From: Niastella soli
GTDB lineage: Bacteria > Bacteroidota > Bacteroidia > Chitinophagales > Chitinophagaceae
Assembly: GCF_017742245.1 (NCBI RefSeq)
Contig: NZ_JAGHKO010000017.1
Span: 1 to 64,000 of the forward strand
Direction: 5' to 3'
Length of the DNA stretch: 64,000 nt
Shown here: positions 26,182-34,588 of the stretch, piece by piece
Layout of the letters: the number at the start of each line of letters is the position of its first letter
Position numbering within the stretch: position 1 is the first letter of the stretch
Translations under genes and position numbers: made by a program
The notes under the pieces: generated by a model
Databases searched by the model: none
Seen by the model: the letters and a program-made list of their open reading frames with translations, nothing else
What the model was told of the DNA's origin: nothing

Positions 26182-28362
26182 ATGAAAAAGCACGACACCC
26201 TGGTAAAACTACATGACGACAAGTATTACATACTCGCATCATCTTCGTATGCTGATGATCGTGTACTCACTTTAAATTATGGCGATACTTTTGGGATCTT
26301 CGATCGTTGGGGCGATATAAAACAATTTGGCACTTGTGTGCAGGGCATTTATCATCAGGGCACGCGGTTCATAAGTGATATGGAACTGGAAATAAACCAT
26401 TACCGGCCCATGCTGCTTAGTTCCAACATAAAGAACGAGAACGAAATGCTGTCGGTTGACCTCACCAACCCCGATATCAGTGATGGCCATAATGTAGTTA
26501 TACCCAAAGGGACATTACACATTTCACGCAGTAAATTTTTACAGGATGGCGCCTGTCATGAGTTGATCATCCTGTACAATTATGGATCAGACTCCCATGA
26601 GATGGACCTGGAGATCACATTCGACAGTGATTTCAGGGACATATTCGAAGTGCGGGGTATGGAAAGAAATAAACGGGGTATGCTGAAACCTCCTTTTACA
26701 TCTGCCAACAACCATATAGTGGTTTCTTATACCGGGCTCGACCAAATTGAACGGCAAACCAACCTGCATTTTGATCCCGAACCGGCGGATATAAAAGACA
26801 ATAAGATCACTTACAAGATCAAATTGGAGCCACTGGGGATGTATAGCATCAACTGCACCTCGGTATTTTCCGTGTATGCCAATCCTGTACAATTTGAGCC
26901 GTATTTCATTGCCTACGATAAGATCAGAACGGGCATGGAAAAAAGCAAGGAATTGATTGCAGAGGTCTTTACGGACAATGAACAATTTAATAACTGGATC
27001 AACCGGTCAAAAAACGATTTGCTGTCATTACTGGTGCAAACACCTTTTGGTAGTTATCCTTATGCAGGAGTGCCCTGGTACAACACCGTATTCGGCCGGG
27101 ATGGTACCTTTACGGCATTGGAAACCCTGTGGGTATCGCCCAATATTGCTAAAGGTGTTTTATTATACCAGGCGGCCCGGCAGGCAACCAAAGTGCTGCC
27201 ATTACAGGATGCAGAACCGGGCAAGATCTTACACGAAATACGATCGGGTGAAATGGCCGAGACCGGTGAAATTCCTTTTAAATTATACTATGGCAGCATA
27301 GACACCACGCCTTTATTCGTTGTGCTGGCAGGCCAGTATTTAAAAAGGACCGATGACCTCGCCACCATTCGCACCATCTGGGATAATATCTTACAGGCAC
27401 TTACCTGGATAAAAGTATATGGCGATATGGACGGCGATGGCTTCGTTGAATACCAGCGAAAAGCGGAAAGCGGATTGGCCAACCAGGGTTGGAAAGACTC
27501 GCACGATTCTATTTCTCACGAGAATGGCGATCTGGCCAGTTTTCCTATTGCCTTATGTGAAGTGCAGGGTTATGTGTATGATGCAAAAATACAGGCCGCT
27601 TATATGGCGCAACGGTTAGGCTATAATGAAATGGCCGAACAATTGACAATAGAGGCTGATGACCTGAAACAACATTTCAACGAAGTGTTTTGGGATGAAA
27701 AATTAGGCACCTATATTCTGGCGCTTGATGGCGATAAAAAGCCCTGCCGGGTAGTAGCGTCTAATGTGGGCCATCTTCTATATTCTGGAATAGCAACGCC
27801 TGAAAGGGCCGCTCAGGCAGCCAAACTGCTAATGAGTGATGATATGTTCAATGGCTGGGGCACCCGCACCTTATCGTCAAAGGCGGCGAGATACAACCCT
27901 ATGTCGTACCACAATGGGTCGGTATGGCCACACGACACGGCCATTGCAGCATATGGGCTTGCCCGCTATAATATGATGGAACCTGCCATGCGGCTGATGC
28001 AGGGTTTGTTTGACGCCTCCCTGTTCATAGAGCTGCAACGGTTACCCGAATTATTTTGTGGCTTCCCATTCAGACGGGGTGAGGCGCCTACAGCTTATCC
28101 GGTAGCCTGTTCACCACAAGCCTGGTCGGTAGCAGCAGTATTTCTGTTGTTACAGGCCTGTTTACGCATTTCGTTCGATGGCCATGAAAAAAAGCTGACG
28201 TTATACAAACCCATGCTTCCCGATTACATAAAACAGATCAGGATCTCCAACTTACGTTTCGGCGATGAACTTTTTGAGCTGGAAATGATCAAGAACGAAC
28301 ATGATCTGGGCATTCATGTGATCAAGAAACCGGAGGGTTGGGAGATCGTTACAATAAAATAG
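26182..28362 (+). CDS. amylo-alpha-1,6-glucosidase / glycogen debranching enzyme-like protein
   Basis: A 726-residue cytoplasmic protein with no signal peptide. The N-terminal glycogen-debranching N-domain (about 25-225; YGDTFGIFDRWGDIKQFGT, GIYHQGTRFIS) precedes an (alpha/alpha)6 barrel (about 290-700) with VPWYNTVFGRDGTFTALE, SGLANQGWKDSHDS and NGSVWPHDTAIAAYGLARY. Similar proteins are often encoded with GT4 and trehalose synthase genes. It probably trims branched or alpha-linked glucans, but its exact substrate is unproven. Confidence 0.9.
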   Translation: MKKHDTLVKLHDDKYYILASSSYADDRVLTLNYGDTFGIFDRWGDIKQFGTCVQGIYHQGTRFISDMELEINHYRPMLLSSNIKNENEMLSVDLTNPDISDGHNVVIPKGTLHISRSKFLQDGACHELIILYNYGSDSHEMDLEITFDSDFRDIFEVRGMERNKRGMLKPPFTSANNHIVVSYTGLDQIERQTNLHFDPEPADIKDNKITYKIKLEPLGMYSINCTSVFSVYANPVQFEPYFIAYDKIRTGMEKSKELIAEVFTDNEQFNNWINRSKNDLLSLLVQTPFGSYPYAGVPWYNTVFGRDGTFTALETLWVSPNIAKGVLLYQAARQATKVLPLQDAEPGKILHEIRSGEMAETGEIPFKLYYGSIDTTPLFVVLAGQYLKRTDDLATIRTIWDNILQALTWIKVYGDMDGDGFVEYQRKAESGLANQGWKDSHDSISHENGDLASFPIALCEVQGYVYDAKIQAAYMAQRLGYNEMAEQLTIEADDLKQHFNEVFWDEKLGTYILALDGDKKPCRVVASNVGHLLYSGIATPERAAQAAKLLMSDDMFNGWGTRTLSSKAARYNPMSYHNGSVWPHDTAIAAYGLARYNMMEPAMRLMQGLFDASLFIELQRLPELFCGFPFRRGEAPTAYPVACSPQAWSVAAVFLLLQACLRISFDGHEKKLTLYKPMLPDYIKQIRISNLRFGDELFELEMIKNEHDLGIHVIKKPEGWEIVTIK

Positions 28363-28375
28363 TTAACACAGAATC

Positions 28376-28545
28376 TGTAAGGTGCGCCATTTGAGCTTGC
28401 ATTGATAGTGAGTTTATGCGCACCTGACAGGTCTTGTTTAAAGTGAGACGATGCAGACCTGTCAAGAGCCTGCCCCGCCATGCGGGGTCCAAAACACCAG
28501 ACTGATAGAGCAAGACCCTATGATGGACCTTACAGGTCTGCATCT
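28376..28545. repeat. two GACCTGT-family hairpins between convergent genes
   Basis: A CTGTAAGGTGCGC arm (28375-28387) pairs with GCGCACCTGACAG (28419-28431). A second hairpin has perfect 10-bp arms GCAGACCTGT and ACAGGTCTGC (28452-28461 and 28532-28541), with a CCCCGC/GCGGGG hairpin inside. They sit at the 3' ends of the glucosidase (+) and isomerase (-) genes. Confidence 0.8.
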
Positions 28546-29979
28546 TTAACACACCTGAACAACTTCCATCCCCAACAACAAACCCAATTTCCTGATCTTA
28601 GCAACTACATGCCCCACTCCTACCGCACAATGATGTACAGGGCCATGACTGTTCCAGTCATTTACAAAACGGCGGGCGCCAATGGAGAATTTATACCGGC
28701 TGTTGGTATTGCCTATTTCCAAAATGGGACCGGCAACAGATGCTGCTTCTGCGGCCAACAGCGCGAGTTTTCCATTTCCCTGTTGTATAACCGAAAGCAG
28801 GGTAACCGGACCGTTCTTTACTGACATTTCCACCGACAGACCGCGACCTACTTTACCATGATATACATACAGCGGGCGTACTTTGGTTTTCCCTTCTGCA
28901 ATGGCAATGTGACCTGGTCCATCGTGCCCCATCAATACAATATCTTCATTAAAATCCATGGCATAGTATTCGGTAAATGAGCCACCCGCGCCAAAACTGT
29001 CCATGATCTTCATGGCCTGTGCATTCTTGATCTCATACTCACCAGCCACGGGAATACCGCGGGCAGTCAATAAAGAGTTACCCAGAATGATGGAGCTGAT
29101 GGTATCCTCGTTATCTGCATTACCGGTGCCTTTGTAATAATAGGCCAGGGACCCTAACTGGTATTGGGCCGTTAACTGGTCCAACGCAACGGAAGTACGT
29201 GCAGCGCGTTTTAATTCATCTACCTCACAATCGTTCTGTACATCAAAAGTGTCGTAAAACAACCGGACACGGGCTTCAATTTCTTTATCCGTTACTGAAC
29301 GGCGTAAAGCTGCCAGTTCATCTACTTCTATCAATTCAATATGCCCGCCAAAGAAGCGGTATTGCTGGGTAAGGTCAGCATAAATATCCAGCATACCGCT
29401 GTAATAATGGCCCATACAACCCAACCGGTTAAACGACATGGTGTGTGCCACTTTAGCCGCTTCTACCCATTCCCCTATTTCTTTCCAGCATACTGGGTCA
29501 TTGCGCAGCATACCTGTTACCTGATAAAACTGTATGCCGGTGCGCAGGAATACATTGGCTATTTCGGGAACCGGGCAGGCCGAGCAATAAGCCAGCCACT
29601 CCCCCGTCATGCGGGTGCGGTCGTTCATTTTATTGAATGCGGCGTAATCAATTGCGGCTTCGGGCGAGAGGTTCAGGACGATCACCGGAACTTTGGCTTG
29701 CTGCACCAAAGGCAATACCGTCGATGACAATGCATAGGTAGTTACATACAGGAATATAATGTTTACGCCTTCGGTCCTAAAGCGGTATCCTGCTTCAAAG
29801 GCTTTATCAGCGGTATCAATGAGGCCGGCGTTTACGATCTCAGGATGCAGGGCAGCAATGCGCGTATGCACTTCCTGCAAATAGCCTTCCAGTCGTTCTT
29901 TTAATCCATCAAATTGGGGCCAATAAGTATCCAGTCCAATCCCAAACAAACCAATTTTAAATGCAGGTGTATGCTTCAT
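28546..29979 (-). CDS. L-arabinose isomerase-like / fucose isomerase-fold protein
   Basis: A 477-residue cytoplasmic protein of the AraA/FucI superfamily. The N-terminus KIGLFGIGLDTYWPQFDGL is typical of AraA-like proteins; the middle region has FGAGGSFTEYYAMDF and VLMGHDGPGHIA, and the C-terminus has NSHGPVHHCAVGVGH, which correspond in position to the metal-binding Glu and His segments of arabinose isomerase. It differs clearly from enteric AraA in these blocks. Neighbouring galactose mutarotase and GH51 arabinofuranosidase genes support a role with arabinose, but the substrate is not certain. Confidence 0.82.
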   Translation of the reverse strand: MKHTPAFKIGLFGIGLDTYWPQFDGLKERLEGYLQEVHTRIAALHPEIVNAGLIDTADKAFEAGYRFRTEGVNIIFLYVTTYALSSTVLPLVQQAKVPVIVLNLSPEAAIDYAAFNKMNDRTRMTGEWLAYCSACPVPEIANVFLRTGIQFYQVTGMLRNDPVCWKEIGEWVEAAKVAHTMSFNRLGCMGHYYSGMLDIYADLTQQYRFFGGHIELIEVDELAALRRSVTDKEIEARVRLFYDTFDVQNDCEVDELKRAARTSVALDQLTAQYQLGSLAYYYKGTGNADNEDTISSIILGNSLLTARGIPVAGEYEIKNAQAMKIMDSFGAGGSFTEYYAMDFNEDIVLMGHDGPGHIAIAEGKTKVRPLYVYHGKVGRGLSVEMSVKNGPVTLLSVIQQGNGKLALLAAEAASVAGPILEIGNTNSRYKFSIGARRFVNDWNSHGPVHHCAVGVGHVVAKIRKLGLLLGMEVVQVC

Positions 29980-30364
29980 GATTACCTATACGGGAAAAGG
30001 CCTGCGCACCACCAGTTTGGTATAAAAAAGACCTGCAAGATGCGCTTAATTAATTAATAGGAGGCACAAGCGTACGCTTGCGCCAGGTAAAGGACGGCAA
30101 ACGGCAGATGGCAAACGGCCCTCCTACGCTAAAGCTTCGGCGGGCGAGGCAAACAATAGACGGCAGTAGGTAGAAAAAGAAAGACCTGTCAGGTCCGCCA
30201 TCAGGTCTTGAACAACCAGATGGTTAACACGGTCAGGTCTTTGATTCGTCCAGTTAAAAAGTAAAGACCTGTCATGTGCAAGACAACTCACTATTAAAGC
30301 GAGTTCAAGTGATGCATCCGCCAAAGGCGGACAAGCTCTTACAGGTCTTAAATTATAAAGCCAA
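29980..30364. repeat. intergenic repeat cluster upstream of the isomerase
   Basis: No gene is visible in this 385-bp gap. It holds GGCAAAC/GGCAGAT heptads (30094-30116), a CCTACGCTAAAGCTTCGGCG core shared with 42.65 kb, and GACCTGT-family arms (30182-30355) including a CCGCCAAAGGCGG palindrome. Confidence 0.75.
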
Positions 30365-31507
30365 TTACTGTAACGAAACTTTGTATTTAGTTACGGTGTG
30401 GTATTTCTGTCCGGGTTGTAAAATAGTAGTAGGGAACTTTGGTTTGTTGGGAGAATCAGGGAAATGCTGAGTTTCCAAACAAAGCGCTGAACGCAACTTT
30501 ACGGGTTTGCCACCACTTGTAAAGGTACCATCGAGGAAGTTACCACTGTAAAACTGGATGCCAGGCTCGGTAGTGAATACTTCCAGTTTGCGACCGCTGG
30601 TTGTGTCAGACAAAGTAGCTGCCAGTTGCAGGGTGCTGTCGGTGCGGTTCAACACAAAATTATGATCGTAACCGCCGGGTACTGAATCGATACGGGCGCC
30701 AATTGTTTCGGCTTTGGTAAAGTCGAACGGCGTTCCTTTTACCGCTTTGATCTCACCAGTGGGGATCAACGTGGTATCAACCGGTGTATAGTGATCACCA
30801 TTGATCTGCAGGCTATGGTTTAAAATAGTATTCTCTGTGCTGCCAGTGAGGTTGAAATAACTGTGGTTAGTCAGGTTAACCGGTGTGGCTTTATCGGTTT
30901 CAGCGGTGTAGTCGATATTGAGCGCATCATCATCAGTTAAGGTATACACCACCGTTACTTTCAGGTTGCCGGGGAAACCTTCTTCGCCGTCTTTGCTTAA
31001 ATAAGTTAAAGTAAGCGCAGGTGTGCTATCGGCTGCGGGTGTAGCATCCCATACTACTTTATCGAACCCTTTGTTACCACCATGCAGGTTATTTTTGCCG
31101 TTGTTGGCAGCCAGTGTATAGGTTTTGCCATCGAGTTTGAATTTGGCATCACCAATCCGGTTACCATAACGGCCAATAAGAGCACCAAAATAAGGCGGCT
31201 TTTTCAGATAATCGGCCAAACTTTCCATGCCAACTACTATACTTGATTTGTTTCCGCTTTTTTCGGGTGTAACCCAGGATGTTACGATACCTCCATAGTT
31301 GGTAATACTTACAGTTACACCGTTTTTATTGGTAAGGGTGAACAACTGCACTTTTTTTCCATCTGTTTCACCCCACTCCTTTGTTGTAACGCCTGCTTTG
31401 ATCATGTCTTGAGAATTTTCTGTTGAAGGTTGTTTGTTTTCGCCCCCGCAGGATGCTGCGCCGGTAAGCAGCGCCAGCAATGCTACCTGGCAAATCAATT
31501 TGTTCAT
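30365..31507 (-). CDS. galM: aldose 1-epimerase (galactose mutarotase), lipoprotein
   Basis: A 380-residue mutarotase that interconverts alpha and beta anomers of hexoses or pentoses. It carries a lipoprotein signal (Cys20 in GAASC), so it works in the periplasm, as do many Bacteroidota homologues. Catalytic-region blocks: ALIGRYGNRIGDAKF, NNGKNNLHGGNKGFDKV, NLTNHSYFNLTG (His), and GYDHNFVLN. The glutamate near the C-terminus lies in LCLETQHFPDSPNKP. It precedes the isomerase gene and follows the GH51 gene on the same strand. Confidence 0.94.
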   Translation of the reverse strand: MNKLICQVALLALLTGAASCGGENKQPSTENSQDMIKAGVTTKEWGETDGKKVQLFTLTNKNGVTVSITNYGGIVTSWVTPEKSGNKSSIVVGMESLADYLKKPPYFGALIGRYGNRIGDAKFKLDGKTYTLAANNGKNNLHGGNKGFDKVVWDATPAADSTPALTLTYLSKDGEEGFPGNLKVTVVYTLTDDDALNIDYTAETDKATPVNLTNHSYFNLTGSTENTILNHSLQINGDHYTPVDTTLIPTGEIKAVKGTPFDFTKAETIGARIDSVPGGYDHNFVLNRTDSTLQLAATLSDTTSGRKLEVFTTEPGIQFYSGNFLDGTFTSGGKPVKLRSALCLETQHFPDSPNKPKFPTTILQPGQKYHTVTKYKVSLQ

Positions 31508-31583
31508 ATGGTATCCCTTATTGAGTTTTAGAAAATAGGTTACTTTAAAAATTTGTCAAATATCTGGATATTCTCCAAACATA

Positions 31584-33119
31584 CTATTTTAGCTCGAGCA
31601 CTACTACAGAGAATGGCGGCATTTTAACACTCAATGTTTTGCCTTTCAGAGTTGCTCCCTGGAAGAGCACCGGTTTAATTTTATCGGGCGCTGCAAAAGT
31701 ATTATGGTCCTGTAATTTGCCGGAAGCAAGGATACGGCCGCCAACGGTCTTATAATTCCCGCCTTCCAACGTAATGTTTACATCCTGCGTGGCTTTTGAA
31801 TCGATATTCACCAGGGAGATATGCATAGCGCCCGTGGAGTCTTTGGAAGCAGAAGCGGAAATCGCCGGCAGCTTTTCATTTCCAAAAGCATAATCGTTAC
31901 AGGTAACAGTTAACGGGACCATTTTGGCATCCTGGTGCACATTATACATTTCCATTACGTGATAGGTAGGCGTCAGGATCATTTTTTCTTCATTGGTCAG
32001 GATAACGGCCTGCAACACATTGATGGTTTGGGCCAGATTGGCCATCCTAACGCGGTCGCAATGGTTATGGAAAATATTCAGGGTGGCGCCGGCGATCATG
32101 GCATCGCGCATAGTGTTTTGCTGATACAGAAAACCGGGGTTAGTACCCGCTTCCACATCGTACCAGCCACCCCATTCGTCCACCACCAGGGCTACCCGTT
32201 TTTGCGGATCGTATTTATCCATAATGGCGGAATGTCTGATCACCAGTGAATCCATGAGGAGGGCCTGTTTCATGATCTGGAAATATTGTTCCTCGCTAAA
32301 ATCAACTGCCGGGCCTTTTTTACTCCAGTTTATCACTGAATAATGATGCAAGGCCACGCCACCCAGCATATTGATCGGGATATTTTTCATCAGCACCTCG
32401 GTCCAGTTATAATCATCTGAACTGGCGCCGGAGGCTATGCGGAATATTTTGGTTTCATTCGACCAACCAGTCATGAAGGTGGCATACTGCCGGTATATGT
32501 CGGCATAGTGTTCAGGCGTCATATTACCTCCACAGCCCCAGGCTTCATTGCCTACTCCCCAGTACGTTACATGCCAGGGTTTTTCGCGGCCATTTTGCTG
32601 ACGCAGATTACTCATTGGACTTTTACCGTTGAAGTTTACATACTGTACCCAATCGGTAAGGTCCTGCACAGTGCCACTACCCACATTACCCGCGAGATAA
32701 GGTTCTGTGCCGATCAGTTCGCACATATTCAAAAAATCATGGGTGCCAAAGCTGTTGTCTTCGGTTACGCCGCCCCACCAGGCATTTACCATCGTTGGCC
32801 TTTTGTTCTTGGGACCAATACCATCTTTCCAGTGATAGGTATCGGCAAAACAACCACCCGGCCAGCGCAGGTTAGCGATCTTTAATTTTTTCAGTGCCGC
32901 TATAACATCATTGCGTACCCCATTTGTGTTGGGTATTTTGGTATTCCCTTCTCCCACATAAAAACCACCATATACACAATGGCCCAGGTGCTCGGCAAAA
33001 TGACCATAGATCTGCCGGCTAATGGTAGTTTTAGCAGCATCTACATTTAAAACCAGGTTGTTCTGAGCAAACGAATTAAAAGTGATCAGTGTTGAACAGG
33101 CAAAAAGCAAACGTTTCAT
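31584..33119 (-). CDS. GH51 alpha-L-arabinofuranosidase, secreted
   Basis: A 511-residue retaining arabinofuranosidase with a signal peptide (cleavage near SFAQN). The acid/base Glu192 lies in VGNEAWG and the nucleophile Glu315 in VDEWGGWYD. RWPGGCFADTYHWKDGIGP and FGTHDFLNMCELIGTEPYLA are family signatures. It removes arabinose from arabinan or arabinoxylan. With the downstream mutarotase and isomerase-like genes it makes a short arabinose utilisation set. Confidence 0.95.
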   Translation of the reverse strand: MKRLLFACSTLITFNSFAQNNLVLNVDAAKTTISRQIYGHFAEHLGHCVYGGFYVGEGNTKIPNTNGVRNDVIAALKKLKIANLRWPGGCFADTYHWKDGIGPKNKRPTMVNAWWGGVTEDNSFGTHDFLNMCELIGTEPYLAGNVGSGTVQDLTDWVQYVNFNGKSPMSNLRQQNGREKPWHVTYWGVGNEAWGCGGNMTPEHYADIYRQYATFMTGWSNETKIFRIASGASSDDYNWTEVLMKNIPINMLGGVALHHYSVINWSKKGPAVDFSEEQYFQIMKQALLMDSLVIRHSAIMDKYDPQKRVALVVDEWGGWYDVEAGTNPGFLYQQNTMRDAMIAGATLNIFHNHCDRVRMANLAQTINVLQAVILTNEEKMILTPTYHVMEMYNVHQDAKMVPLTVTCNDYAFGNEKLPAISASASKDSTGAMHISLVNIDSKATQDVNITLEGGNYKTVGGRILASGKLQDHNTFAAPDKIKPVLFQGATLKGKTLSVKMPPFSVVVLELK

Positions 33120-33603
33120 GTAAGAGCTTTAATTTGAATAATTAATGAATGTTAAGTATTGGTAGTGTATAGAAAGGAGGATGACAGACAGCATAGCGAT
33201 CGTTTTTATTTAGCACCGTGAAACTAAGCTAAAACAACATATCTGTCAATTTTACACTTAACTTTTTATGGCAATAGGCATTGGGCAGTAGGCAATGGGC
33301 CTGTTCGCGGATACGGGGTTCTCCCTTTTGAGTGGTGTAAACGTTTTCAATTCATAGTTTTTTAGTTCGTTAGTTTATTAGCTTTTGAGGCTGGGGTGAA
33401 CTTAATAACTAAAAAACTAACAAACTAATAGGCGATTGACGAATTGTATCCAAGAGCGCTTCTCAAAACGAATTGCTCCCGGTTTGGCCGAGACCTATTG
33501 CCTATTGCCTACTGCCCATTGCCTACTGCCTACTGCCCAGAAGGCAATTTACCATTCCATTGCTATTCCCTACCGCCTGCGGCCTTTTTAGTAACTTTAC
33601 ACA
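33120..33603. repeat. nested double-heptad inverted repeat between GH51 and fdhD
   Basis: No gene is visible in this 484-bp gap. An outer pair has GGCAATA/GGCAGTA units at 33271-33300 and their complement at 33494-33540. Inside it lies a second pair of TTAGTTT units (33357-33383 and 33401-33432). The rest is promoter space for both divergent genes. Confidence 0.85.
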
Positions 33604-34428
33604 ATGCAACCATCAGTGGCCCATATTAAAATAAAAAAGATCAATGCCGGTGTACAAACAGAGATAGAAGATGAACTGGCCGTTGAAGAACCGCTTGAAA
33701 TACAGCTGGGCTGGCACCAACCTACCGGGTATGCACAAAAAAATATTTCCGTTACTATGCGTACTCCCGGACATGATGCCGAGCTGGCGGCCGGTTTTCT
33801 ATTTACGGAAGGCATTGTTCAACACATTGATCAAATACAACATATCCTGCCGCAGGAAAACAGTGTACTGGTTGCTTTGAAGCCAGGCATTGTACCCCAA
33901 TTACAGCAGGCTGAACGGAATTTCTTTACTACGTCCAGCTGTGGCGTTTGCGGCAAAACAGGTATAGATGCCATTAAAACAGTTCCGGTATTTACGCATC
34001 AACACGAAGAACTGGTGATACCGGACAAGCTGTTTTACGGACTGCAACAGACCTTACAACAAAAACAGGTATTATTTGAAAGCACAGGTGGTTTGCATGC
34101 AGCCGGTTTGTTCAATTTAAATGGTGAATGTATTTTGTTGCGCGAAGATGTTGGCCGGCACAACGCCGTAGATAAAGTGATTGGCGCGGCTTTACAGAAC
34201 GGGCAATTGCCTTTATCCCAATTCATTTTGTTATTGAGCGGCCGGGCCGGATTTGAATTGATACAAAAAGCCGTAATGGCGGGCATACAGGTTATAGCAG
34301 CAGTAGGGGCACCTAGCAGTCTGGCAGTGCAAATGGCCACGGAGCATGAGATCACTTTAATTGGTTTTTTAAGAAAGGATAGATTTAATGTATATACTTG
34401 TGCTAATCGGATTAAAGTAGGCGTATAG
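33604..34428 (+). CDS. fdhD: formate dehydrogenase accessory sulfurtransferase FdhD
   Basis: A 274-residue protein that transfers sulfur to the molybdenum cofactor of formate dehydrogenase-type enzymes. The catalytic Cys pair is C113-x-x-C116 in SSCGVCGKTG. RTPGHDAELAAGFLFTEGI and the later LREDVGRHNAVDKVIG are characteristic. It lies 160 bp before an FdhF-like oxidoreductase on the same strand, its likely client. The gap contains a GAAGTAG-type inverted repeat. Confidence 0.95.
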   Translation: MQPSVAHIKIKKINAGVQTEIEDELAVEEPLEIQLGWHQPTGYAQKNISVTMRTPGHDAELAAGFLFTEGIVQHIDQIQHILPQENSVLVALKPGIVPQLQQAERNFFTTSSCGVCGKTGIDAIKTVPVFTHQHEELVIPDKLFYGLQQTLQQKQVLFESTGGLHAAGLFNLNGECILLREDVGRHNAVDKVIGAALQNGQLPLSQFILLLSGRAGFELIQKAVMAGIQVIAAVGAPSSLAVQMATEHEITLIGFLRKDRFNVYTCANRIKVGV

Positions 34429-34449
34429 GATAAGTGCTTTTTATGCAAT

Positions 34450-34545
34450 ACAAAGAATACGAAGTAAGAAGTAGGAAGTAGGAAGTAGGATATAAGAAAT
34501 TTGCGAACCTCGTACTTCCTACATCATACTTCATACCTCATAAAC
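34450..34545. repeat. GAAGTAGG/CCTACTTC inverted repeat
   Basis: A purine arm of GAAGTAGGAAGTAGGAAG units (34459-34488) pairs with a CTTCCTACATC-type arm (34513-34545). Related sites are at 5.4 and 18.7 kb. Confidence 0.85.
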
Positions 34546-34588
34546 CTACGGCCGCAAAAAATCGTTATTAAAGAAGAACAACGTTATT

